Below, in pieces: positions 1 through 9,030 of a stretch of 64,000 bases of DNA. A model generated the notes under the pieces. That model worked only from the letters and a program-made list of their open reading frames with translations, did no database searches and was not told the DNA's origin. The stretch is taken from positions 23,126,001 to 23,190,000 of the forward strand of contig OZ020484.1 of NCBI GenBank assembly GCA_963971405.1. The letters are read 5' to 3'. Both the position numbers and the translations under genes were made by a program. How positions within the stretch are numbered: the stretch's first letter is position 1; the number at the start of each line of letters is the position of its first letter. The DNA comes from Psococerastis gibbosa. Its lineage: Eukaryota > Arthropoda > Insecta > Psocodea > Psocidae.

Positions 1-45
1 AGATGTATTAGTGGTGTTCCAATGTATTTAAAATCGGTTTTTCAG

Positions 46-260
46 ACGTATCGTTGCTCTGGCCAGTAATATTTTGCCGCATGCTGCCAAACAGAAGTAC
101 TCGTGGCATAACCAACCATTCTTGAAGGGCAATGAGATATGCGCGCTCACGTATTTCATAGAGCCGTTGGCGTGGATGGCAAATGCCACTGTCACCACAG
201 AAGGTCGTCTGCATTGCCCGCAATGCCAGTCAAAGCTTGGCTCTTTCAGTTGGACAATGG
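46..260 (+). CDS. DUSP12: DUSP12-like exon (penultimate)
   Basis: The reading frame begins at 47 with one base finishing the previous codon and ends with one base of a glycine codon (phase 1). Residues cover the start of the zinc domain, including the conserved YFIEP and CPQC motifs. Confidence 0.88.
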
Positions 261-1475
261 GTGAGTAGTCTAATTTCCTGTCTGGTGTGTTAGAAACCAA
301 TTTAATTCTGGCTTTTTTGTATGGATATAATGGGGAGAACCGGAGGCCTGTTGCCATTGCAACAAAATCAAACTAAGTACTTGTCATCGTGAAATAAACT
401 GGCTGTGGTAGCCATATTCCCTTGCCACGTGTACAAGGAATTTAATGAATGAATCCGAATAAACTCTTCACTCGCCTCCTTAGGTAATACCTGTGTTTAC
501 ACCAGTCTCCTGTGGCATGACTTGTGGAGACTCGCACAAGTATGAGCAAACTACTGACTATGCCAACAAAGACCATAAATATACAGATTCTTCGTTCGTT
601 TTCTGAAACCTTCATTCTTTTTAAATCTTCAGAATCCGCTTTACTACCAGCAGCGCTTGCAAAATATTCTTATACTTTACGTATTGGGTTGATTTCTTCA
701 AGCTCAATTTTTGGTTAGAAATTTTAATATCGCTAATTAGTTACAATGCACCAATAACTTCATCGTTACACTGTTTCACTTTCAAATGCTCTCTTGTGGT
801 CGTGGATGGTTCAAATCTGTCTTAGTGTAAGTTTGTGAGGGTACTGCCTTTCCTTTTAATGTGTTAATTGACGTATGAACGCTTAAGCATTGCAAAAAAA
901 GGGACGTTGGCATAGCGCTGTTCTATAAGTCTTTCACAATACGCCGCCACATTGCCCTAAATGATGTTCGTACGGTGCTTTAAAAATGACTATCTGGTTA
1001 GCTAGCCGGCAGAGGTAGCCACATTACGGCTATGCACATAATTTGGAACTCGGAATTTCCCATTAGCTTACATGAGGGTGTAACGTACTGGCTCAATTGT
1101 CCCTGTTTTTCGTCCAATTTCATCATTTCTAAGGCCCCGTCCCACCAACGCTTGAAGGGAATCCGTGATTAATACTAGACATCACCTCCATCTACCAACG
1201 CACCGTGGTGCTCAGCGCCGTCCAGTATTATTAACTGAGATCGGTAAAGATTACTGCATTGAAACATGGCTGTGCCGTCCAGTCTCCCTAACGGAAACAC
1301 TTCTAAGCGTTGTTGGTAGTTTTTTAGCATAAAAGAGCTAAACTTAATATAGTTGGCTTTTCTTTTTTCAGGTTGTCAGTGTCCTTGCGGAACTCGCGTG
1401 TCTCCCGCCTTCTATTTAGTGCCCTCCAAAGTCGACAAAAGCAATTTTGTCCAGAATATGCAAGTCACCGTCTAG
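46..1475 (+). CDS. DUSP12: DUSP12/YVH1-like dual-specificity phosphatase, last two coding exons (5' part outside window)
   Basis: Two exons join in phase: 46-260 (after a polypyrimidine-AG at 44-45, donor GTGAGT at 261) and 1372-1475 (acceptor TTTTTTCAG). They encode the C-terminal zinc-binding domain of DUSP12/Yvh1: CALTYFIEPLAWM, then CPQC and KLGSFSW in the first exon, then GCQCPCG, SPAFYLVPSKVD and a TAG stop at 1473-1475 in the second. In this family that domain binds zinc and supports ribosome assembly, while the catalytic HCxxGxSR domain lies upstream and is not in the window. A poly(A) signal AATAAA lies at 1699-1704, followed by a GT-rich stretch, so the transcript probably ends near 1.72 kb. 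The neighbour downstream is on the opposite strand. The family call is firm; the protein's full length cannot be seen. Confidence 0.9.
261..1371 (+). other. DUSP12-like intron carrying repeats
   Basis: This 1.1-kb intron holds two dispersed repeats: about 431-575 matches 39205-39355, and about 1137-1310 is a copy of the foldback family also seen near 17.0 and 29.4 kb. Nothing else is recognised. Confidence 0.6.
1372..1475 (+). CDS. DUSP12: DUSP12-like terminal exon
   Basis: The first two bases complete the split glycine codon. The frame supplies the CxCxCG cluster and the SPAFYLVPSKVD tail, which matches the family's W/SPAFQ..KS+VD ending, and then stops at TAG. Confidence 0.88.
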
Positions 1476-4400
1476 TCACCAATCTGCATTATTTTTCTAT
1501 TGCTTTTATTAACGTAAAGAGTGGATACTGCATGCTACTTACCTGCTTACTCAGTGAGTAGCACAGGGCCTATTCGTACTTGTGTTGATAGCCTTGACTG
1601 GGTTTAAATTTATCAATGCAACCATCTCTGACAAGTTTATCAAATGGTGGTAGCAGTAGACGTTCACATATTGTCGAGAAACTTACATAAATAACACAAA
1701 TAAATTGTTGTGGTTCTATTGCATACATTATTTTTGTGTATTAAGTGGCTATATTTCCATAACGTCTTGATATTTCTATTTTAAGAGTATTTTAGCGCTG
1801 TCATAGTTACATAATAACTATTCGGTGTGTCCTACAAGCATGCATTCGTTAGGGAATGTCGTGTAGTTCAATACGCTGATTGTTGAATGAAGAACATTGA
1901 TAGTGTATTATCATTTTATTATTTTTGAAAACCTAACTGTTCACTTTTTTAACAGAAACTGCGTCGTTTCGGTTTGGTTTTTTTTGCAGTTCCCATATTA
2001 CGAGAATTTTTTTAAATTTCAGCAGTGTTTTTACATACATCCATCAATTTCCGACTGACAATATTGTTCACCGTTATATCGCGAACGAGATATAAATGTT
2101 TTTTTCATCGAAGCGCATAATTTTTTTATTGTGAATGCCCTGTAACTTGGACTCCTTATGATAATAAGGAGTGAAATATTTGATAACTTGATAACGCAAC
2201 CGTTTTATCTTCTAATCGATTATTAATTTGCATATTTTCATTACTCACTCTCTTTTTGCGGTAGAACTTTGATTTGTTAATTTAAAATCATAGATTCGCC
2301 TTAATTGGTCATAGACTGCTCAAAAACAGCACTCACAAAATATAAAATATTTCGCAGTAAATATAAATTTTGTCACCTGAAAAAAAAACACGACAGCGCT
2401 TTGGACTAGTTTTGAACATTTGTAGAATTCCAAACATTTATTTTGGAACCCTATCTAGTAGCATATTTGGCTAGTAACTATGCATACACACTTACGCCTA
2501 TAATAACGTGAATATAAACATATATTTGTAGGAACCTATTTTTTTCTAGCTTTCCTCTGATGTAAATAATTGACATTCTTTTGCATTGATGTTGTAACCA
2601 ACTGTTAGGGTAATGCAGGTACAGTCAATGACAAAACTGTCTTTTCTCTCATGTAGTGAGGCAGAAGTACCTACCAAATGAGTGCGGAGGGCTGACTATA
2701 TGATTTCGAGTGTTAGACCCCGATGTTAGTTAATTTTGGGCTCTATTTTAATTTTTGTATCACCTATCTCTAATTAATAGTTCTAAATGCTATTCATAAT
2801 ATTTAATGTTTAAATATTGTACAGATGTATTCAAAATAAATGGCAGTTGCACTAAAACATGTTCCGGTTTGTTATCACAAGCAGCAAGCACCTAGTACTT
2901 ACGATCCCCGGGATGACATATAAGCCAGCGAGAAAAGCCAAATCCAAATGGGGACCATGGCTCGCTCGTCAGTGCGTAAGAAGTTGAAAGGAAATGTAAT
3001 TTCGCCAAACATCCATTATTAAAACAGATTTTCGAAAATTTTCTATGTAAAGGGGGCACAGTAATTTTGACCAATACAAACTTACCGTTAGGAGTCATTT
3101 CGGAACACTGCTGCGGTACTGCCTGCTGTACAAAGCTAAAACCACTAGTTTTAAAACTCACGCTAAATTACTAAATGTTTCCCGTTACCAATTATGTTTG
3201 GGATACTGTTTTTTACTTGTCAATCAGTTTGTAATTTCTTCTTTTTTGATAATGTTGAAATATATATTTATTCATATTCATTGCAAAATGTGGCAATAGC
3301 TGGAATCTGCCTTAAAATGGATGTCAACTCAGTCAAATGGGGGTTAGGACAGGGGACCCCCGTTACGTTTTCCTATTTTTTTTATTATTGCTTAAAAATT
3401 GATCACTTTCGCATTGAATGAGGTTATTTAAATATTAAAAAAATATATATTTCTAATGGTTATTTAGTGTAAAAAAGATCGTAAGTACATTCAATGCAAT
3501 TTGGCGCCTAAGGCCGCTTATCCAGATTTCCACCCGTTACTAGTTCAGACAAAAAGGGGACATAGCTTCCAGCGAAGCCTGCCGAAAGCAGTGATTAAAA
3601 AAAATGGTTAATCCGCCAATGGTTGGCAAGGTAACAACGCTGCGTGGATATTAGCAAGGTTTTTTCTAAGTTGAAACCGGCAGCCCTTAGTGCAGTCTTG
3701 TACCCCGGTTCGTCTCATTTTTGTGTACACAGGTTTCACATTCTGTCCCTCTGGTTCCCTTATTTAGCTATGTAGATGCTGTGGTATCCCCTGGATTAAG
3801 TCCTGTTTTTACTTCACTATAATCCGGGTATCATTCATCCCCGTAGCGTAGCCACTCAACAACCCTCACGCAAACTTTCCAGCACTTATCAGACCTCCTA
3901 GTGTTGTATAAATTCACAATCGGACAGGTTTGGCAGGCTCTTACATGTATATGGTCATGGGCATAGCAACAACAGGATGCACAGTGTTCTGATTGTTCAC
4001 TTTGACAAGTCACTGCAAGTCAGAGATTCAGAGCAGAAGCATTGTGAATTCACAATGCTTTGCTGAAGGATAGTAAGGGTTTGGTAAAGACTCAAGGTCA
4101 AGGACTCAATTTATGAAGTAGGCTACCTGGCTATATGAGTAGACTAAACTTAAAAATTAGAAAGATAACCAAATATTGAATTAAATAATAATTGTTTACT
4201 CCTGCTCACAAATTACAGCCAATGAGCTATAATTAAATAGAGACCAATAAATGATACAAATGACATTGACATCAAGACAGTTGGCCATCCATAATGGTAT
4301 AGTTGTGGCTTACTGGCTTAGACTCAGCACTTAACTGAACAACATACTTCATACAATTAATTACACCCGGCCGGTAATTGTAGACTGATATTGTCAATTT

Positions 4401-5156
4401 ATCGTATTTGAGGACAAATATTTTGTAAGTAGAGGATAATGCAGTAAATTAATTTCTCGTTTCACAGCCGTAAAGATATGAAAAGGGTCTTATGAAAAAT
4501 TCGTAGAAAATGCAAGGTTTCTAAAAAAGCAGACCAAATTACTCGACTAATCTATAAAATTATTTAATCGAGGTTTTTTAAAGGAATAATATTTCAGTTG
4601 CGAAAATGCAAATTTACTACCTATGAAAGGTTGAATTTATAATGAATGTTCATATATTTACAGCTACGGCATGAGGAATCAATAATACTATCAAAAATAC
4701 GCAGGCCTATTTTTTTTTTTTCTACAATCTCTGCCTGAACAGCTAGGTACAGCTATAATATAGTGTACAATATAAACGGACTTACTTTCCCCCTGAAAGT
4801 TAAAATGTAGACTATGCAGCTAAGATGGATTCTTCCTTAGGTTTACTATAAAGAAAGCCTCATTGGAATGTTTTCATGAAGGGATGTCTACGATAGCTGT
4901 ACGAACGATCAATTCTTTTTCATACTAATTCAACTGTATTCCTCTCTCTCTGTTGGTTGCCGCGACTTGGACAGCAGCCCAGTAGGTGCCAGGTGGTAAA
5001 ACAAACGTTCTTTCCCCATCCTAAGAAAGGTAATGCCTATGTTCCCATCTCGCCGATATCTACTGAAAGGTCTCATCAGTCTATTTCATTATAGTTGATT
5101 GGTAATAGCCAAAATTAAGAACAATGACAATCCATAGACTAGAAGCGTGCAGACCT
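1476..5156. other. Intergenic region between convergent genes
   Basis: It holds the DUSP12-like 3' UTR (poly(A) signal 1699-1704), AT-rich sequence, and a repeat at about 3735-3875 that recurs at 40975-41100. Two exon-like segments on the minus strand near 2.9 and 3.1 kb are discussed as a finding. No other gene is seen. Confidence 0.5.
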
Positions 5157-5324
5157 TCACTCTAACTTCTCGAGGGGCAGCATGACGTCAGTGGGGGTGG
5201 AGTATAGAGTGCAGAGATCTCCTAATGATAATGCCTCGCGAGGAAACAGCCCGAACACGAGAGCTACTTTCGCTGTCAATGGGGTTTTCCTTTCTTCTAA
5301 TTCTCTGTCTGTATCCGGCATCAT
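5157..5324 (-). CDS. C6orf136-like terminal exon 6
   Basis: It follows the acceptor TTGTTTGCAG and encodes [15 protein letters not shown] and [12 protein letters not shown] before a stop at 5157-5159. A CRE-type octamer TGACGTCA lies inside it at 5183-5190. Confidence 0.85.
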   Translation of the reverse strand: MMPDTDRELEERKTPLTAKVALVFGLFPREALSLGDLCTLYSTPTDVMLPLEKLE

Positions 5325-8300
5325 CTGCAAACAAATAATTCCTTGCATGCGATATAAAATACAATGACGAATGTGAAGCTCGCCAAGCCACTTTTACACC
5401 TTTAGTCATGACCACTGATGGCGTCGATGGACCTCAAATGTCGGTTTTTATGGGCCATTTAGTTTAACAGCTAGGTGATCGGTGGGTGGCAGCTACAAAA
5501 TTAATCTCTCGATGGCTTAAACCTCTTAAGGCGGCTATTCCACCGGCCAATTTGCTTCACTTCACTTGTGTTTTGAGATTTTTTGTTTGTTTTCTTTTAA
5601 GGAGACTATTAAATAAATAAATAAGGACTTTTTATTGTTTCTATTACTAAGCCAACCTAGCGGAGTTAGGGCCATAAAGCCCTCTCTTACACTCAACTAG
5701 GAAGGCCCGGGACCGCCTGCTTTACATGCCCTCCGAAGCATGGCCAGAAAATGTAGGTAAGGTGGTACTTGAACCAACAACTTTTCGGGTGAAAGTCAGA
5801 GTCCGTACCACTACGCTACATGCCCTTAGCTATTATGTAGATACTTAACTTATCTATTATAAATTAAGTTATAATATGGTAGAGACTTATTAATGATGTC
5901 TGCTACCACGACTAGTGAAGCAAATTAGTAGGTGGAATAGCCCCCTTAGCATTGTTTTGCATTTTTCTCTACTAAAATGTCTCAGTATCGTATGATTGAC
6001 TCTTGTTTATTTTCTTTGATATCTCTATAGAAGCATTTTCTCGGGACCCATGAGGTTTAATTGAATTGTACAATTGTTTTGTTTTTTCTCTCAAATATAA
6101 GCACCCTGCCAGCCGGGTGGGCGGTAGGGGGAAATATAAAATAAAATCGTACCTTATCAACAACCAGCTTATGAATCAATCCATCACCACCGACATAGAA
6201 CGTTGAAAACCCATCGTACCACCTACAACAATTTTAAATTTAATCAACGCTAGCCCCATAATATACATATCGTAAAACACATCTGGGGTTTGGTATTGTC
6301 GACAGAAAATTTCAATTTCAATAACCGGCCTACTGATAAACTGATTTCGGGAAATAGGCCGTACAATCAATTAATACCAATTTAAGCTTTTTCTCAAAAT
6401 AGTACACAATGAGGATGTACCATAACTAAAAATGAGTGGCAGCACCGTTCGAAAGTAATTTTACAAATAACAGCTTCCGTATATTATTAGGAATATGGTT
6501 GAATATCACTCTTTCGGTTATATTGTCCACAAAAGACGTGGTCTTCTTGCATTAAAAATTCACTGCGAATTGGCGAAGATCAAGCCTGGCATTCAGACAA
6601 AAATGTTGGTACGAATCGCACACTTGCACGAGTGAAACTTACGATTCTAAATCCTTAAAAGCATCTTGCACATTCCACAGTTTATACTTCCAGAAGAACA
6701 CCATGACCTTGAATCCAGACATTCCACGTATTCGCCATCGCACTTTAATTGTGCCATCCTCGGGGTGAGTAGTCATTTTCAGGATTTCCATCTTTACATA
6801 GGCAAATTTAAAATGCCCCACTGTACGCAATATAGCTACTTGTTTCACGTAATGATAAACTCCCCTGTAACAGTCAATAGAATAGAATCAATAGACAAAA
6901 AAAAAACTCTTAGCTATCCTTTACTCGCAAGTCTCATAATTTACTAACATTAACAACAAACCGAAGCCACATATGTAAAAAGAACCAAAATATGTACCTA
7001 CTTCTATGGTTGCAAGGGAGTTGGTAATAAACATAATTTGAAATAAATAAACATTTTCAGACATCTCTACATTTAAATCACAAAGCTTTTGATAAACGTT
7101 ATCACCTTTTCCTGCAACTTCAACAACTAATTTTTATGATGAAAAATGCATTGCTGTATCTAACTTAAAATTGAATTAAAGCTTAGCAGTTAAGGCCCCC
7201 CCCCCCCCCGTAGCTGAAAAAACTGGTGTATCTGGCAGAAAAAAAACACCTGAAAACAACGGGTGCGTTTCAACCAGTTGTTGAACCTTTTTTTCTCGGC
7301 TGTATCACTTTAATGATAGTCTGGTATAAGTAACTATTTATTCATCTCAACCGCCCTCCAAAGTCAATAGGGAAAAACATCTTACACTGTTTTAGTGCCA
7401 CGGATATTGTTTTCAAATATTAAATTAGCGTGATAAATTTTGTAGTCCATCGGCCGAACAAACAACTTTGGTAACTGAAACAAAAACGTTAGGTTAAGTT
7501 CCCCTAAGGAAAACTGTTTTGCAAAACCATTTATCCTGCATCAGCATTCACTGACGCTTTTTAAGAGATTGCTGACTCTCCATGAGAATCAACTTTCTCT
7601 GTAACATACCCGGTATACAATAATTGGTATATATCCTTTGAACAGATTGAGACAATGAAACCAGTGTGGTTTGGAAAGAGAGTTGAAAGCATACACCCAA
7701 AGAGTGAGTGGTGTGGTGTGGTCAACTCTTAACGATCCTAGAGATCTAAACGAACACTATAAAAAAATGGTCCCGAGGTATGATTTTTGTAAACCTACAT
7801 GTTAAATTTCATCAAAATCGACCGAGTAGTTTGCCCAGAAATCGATGAACAGACAGACAGACATTTCGTAAAAAGCACTTTTTTGGGTTCCTGGGACCTC
7901 AAAACGTGTAAATCCGTTGAAATCTCGGAATCGAAAATTTCGACCATCACAAAGCTTTCCTTATACTACGTATAAATTGGAAAGCAATAACATTCTCCCC
8001 TCTCCCAATTCATATGCAGGGCTATGGAGAGTTAGCGACTAATGGTGACTTTATTCGCGTGGTTGAGAGTTGGGCTCAGGTGGTCCTCATTCTCCTCATC
8101 CTTGTTGCAATGCAGGTATGAATCTAAAGACCGGATAATAGTAAGGAATATGGGTTACATAAATAATGATACTGACTGCATGAGCTTCCTAAATAAACTT
8201 ACATATTCAGAAAGGTTCTGGTGAATTGCCTGTAACTGCTCTATATTCGGTCTGCCCGGATCTCCAGCAGTTTTGGATACTTTGTTTTCCAGTTTTTCAG

Positions 8301-8793
8301 AGAGCACCATCATATCTCTCTCATATTCTGTCCACCGGCTAGGCCCTGCGGTGCCTCCAAGTTCACGTCGGAATAATGATAACTCGCGTTGAGGTATACC
8401 TCTAGTCCAAATAGTAACATCGTCCTGTGGCAAACGCAGGTTATTTCCTATGCCTATCGGCAATGTTTCAACAGCCTGCAATGCAATTCAAGAGTCAAGG
8501 CACATATGAAATAAAAAATACATTTTTCTAGGCCATTCTGAGGTAGAAAATATGGATCTTACCGCAGCCGGAGTATTCATCATATTTTGACAGGCACGCT
8601 GCTCCAAGTAAGAGACATGTCGCCTTGTATGTATAAGAGGAAGGCTTAACCCTCTTTGGAACTTATTTAAATACAGTGTCATTGCAGTAAAAATGGTTAA
8701 TCGAAAAAAAATGTTCTTTAACTTCACTTCGAACGTTCGAAAATAGCCATCTTTCTTTTTCAAAGAAACACAAATCGGCATAGTAGCCAACAT
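5157..8793 (-). CDS. C6orf136-like DUF2358-domain protein, complete six-exon gene
   Basis: Exons on the minus strand are 8563-8793, 8203-8475, 7386-7474, 6643-6864, 6153-6222 and 5157-5324. All have GT-AG borders and matching phases (0,0,2,2,0), giving 1,053 nt or about 350 residues. The start ATG at 8793 is the first in frame after an upstream stop. Exons 3-5 carry the conserved core: [40 protein letters not shown], then [19 protein letters not shown]. This matches human C6orf136 (LEVLQLTRHP..W, YDAYSTFYLNSSGLICRHRLDK). The last exon keeps the KVALVFGLF segment seen before the C-terminus of the human protein. The fold belongs to the NTF2-like group and the function is unknown. It shares a divergent promoter with the PSMD10 homolog. 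No gap or frameshift is seen. Confidence 0.87.
5530..5945. mobile_element. Non-autonomous TIR element with TAA/TTA flanks (PIF/Harbinger-like)
   Basis: The left end GGCGGCTATTCCACC and the inverted right end GGGGGCTATTCCACC differ at one base. Further inward, both sides keep AATTTGCTTCAC or its complement. The flanks are TAA on the left and TTA on the right, fitting a 3-bp TWA target duplication. There is no transposase frame. A SINE sits inside it, so the SINE came later. Confidence 0.65.
5611..5826 (-). mobile_element. tRNA-derived SINE
   Basis: Read on the minus strand, it starts near GGGCATG with an A box TAGCGTAGTGG (complement of 5808-5818) and a B box GGTTCAAGTACC (complement of 5764-5775). 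It then runs through a tRNA-unrelated body to an ATTT-type tail at 5611-5624. The hexamer CTATTA on both sides may be a target duplication. The 3' body recurs at 14831-14916. Confidence 0.7.
6153..6222 (-). CDS. C6orf136-like exon 5
   Basis: A 70-nt exon; its first base completes a serine codon, followed by [14 protein letters not shown] and LIHKLVVDK. The donor is AAG|GTACGA. Confidence 0.87.
6223..6642 (-). other. C6orf136-like intron 4
   Basis: 420 bp of AT-rich sequence with proper GT-AG ends; no repeat or hidden exon was recognised. Confidence 0.6.
6643..6864 (-). CDS. C6orf136-like exon 4
   Basis: It opens after GACTGTTACAG and ends in phase 2 at GTAAGT. It encodes the central domain segment with [14 protein letters not shown] and [15 protein letters not shown], the best-conserved stretch of the family. 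Confidence 0.87.
6865..7385 (-). other. C6orf136-like intron 3
   Basis: 521 bp with GT-AG ends. A C homopolymer at about 7197-7210 is the only unusual feature. Confidence 0.6.
7386..7474 (-). CDS. C6orf136-like exon 3
   Basis: A short 89-nt exon between TTTTGTTTCAG and GT|GTAAGA, ending in phase 2. It encodes [15 protein letters not shown] and NNIRGTKT, the first strand of the DUF2358 core. Confidence 0.85.
7475..8202 (-). other. C6orf136-like intron 2
   Basis: It contains a dispersed repeat (7775-7963) that recurs in inverted orientation at 21901-22076. The rest is unassigned. Confidence 0.6.
7775..7963 (+). repeat. Dispersed repeat with the widespread AAATTTCATCAAAATCG motif
   Basis: It includes TTTGTAAACCTACATG, ATTTCATCAAAATCGACCGA, GACAGACAGACA and GGGTTCCTGGGACCTC. 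The same order of motifs appears on the opposite strand at 21901-22076. Sequences of this type are common in invertebrate genomes as relics of transposons; the parent element is not identified here. Confidence 0.65.
8203..8475 (-). CDS. C6orf136-like exon 2
   Basis: It spans 91 codons in phase 0, between acceptor TTGCATTGCAG and donor TAT|GTAAGT. The residues are hydrophilic and helix-prone ([17 protein letters not shown]), leading into the NLSEY-LPKLF start of the DUF2358 domain. Confidence 0.8.
8563..8793 (-). CDS. C6orf136-like exon 1
   Basis: It encodes 77 residues from the start ATG; the donor is GCG|GTAAGA and the phase is 0. The segment is basic and hydrophobic, with [17 protein letters not shown] near the N-terminus, which could be a targeting or membrane segment. 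This part is not conserved enough to name. Confidence 0.75.
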
Positions 8794-8931
8794 AAAATCA
8801 AGAAATTTCCCTGTCTTCTGCCACTTTGCTTATTTATAAGCTGTAACTAAACATTCATGTCATTCTTTAATTCATGAAACTTCAAATTTGTTTTAAATTT
8901 ATTTTTAAAAGTATACTATTACTATATTAAA
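8794..8931. promoter_or_regulatory. Divergent promoter of the C6orf136-like and PSMD10 genes
   Basis: Only 138 bp separate the two start codons, so both promoters and 5' UTRs must lie here or in unseen upstream exons. The stretch is AT-rich and without a CpG cluster. A TTTATAA-like string near 8830 could act as a TATA element on either strand. The shared-promoter role is inferred from geometry. Confidence 0.6.
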
Positions 8932-9030
8932 ATGAATGGTACAATTTATGATTTGGCCTACAAAGGTCAGTTCGACAAGGTGAAAGCCGAGCTTTTCGAT
9001 AAACCGTGCTTACTTAATGCCAAAGATCCA
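8932..9030 (+). CDS. PSMD10: PSMD10 exon 1
   Basis: Exactly 33 codons from the start ATG, ending CCA|GTAAGT. It covers the N-terminal capping half-repeat. Confidence 0.88.

Larger units (their letters stand above)
5325..6152 (-). other. C6orf136-like intron 5, filled by nested mobile elements
   Basis: About half of this intron is a TIR element (5530-5945) containing a SINE insertion. The remainder shows nothing recognisable. Confidence 0.6.

Noticed and set aside
7197-7210. C homopolymer as a MITE end
   Set aside because: No family terminus or target duplication is seen beside it.
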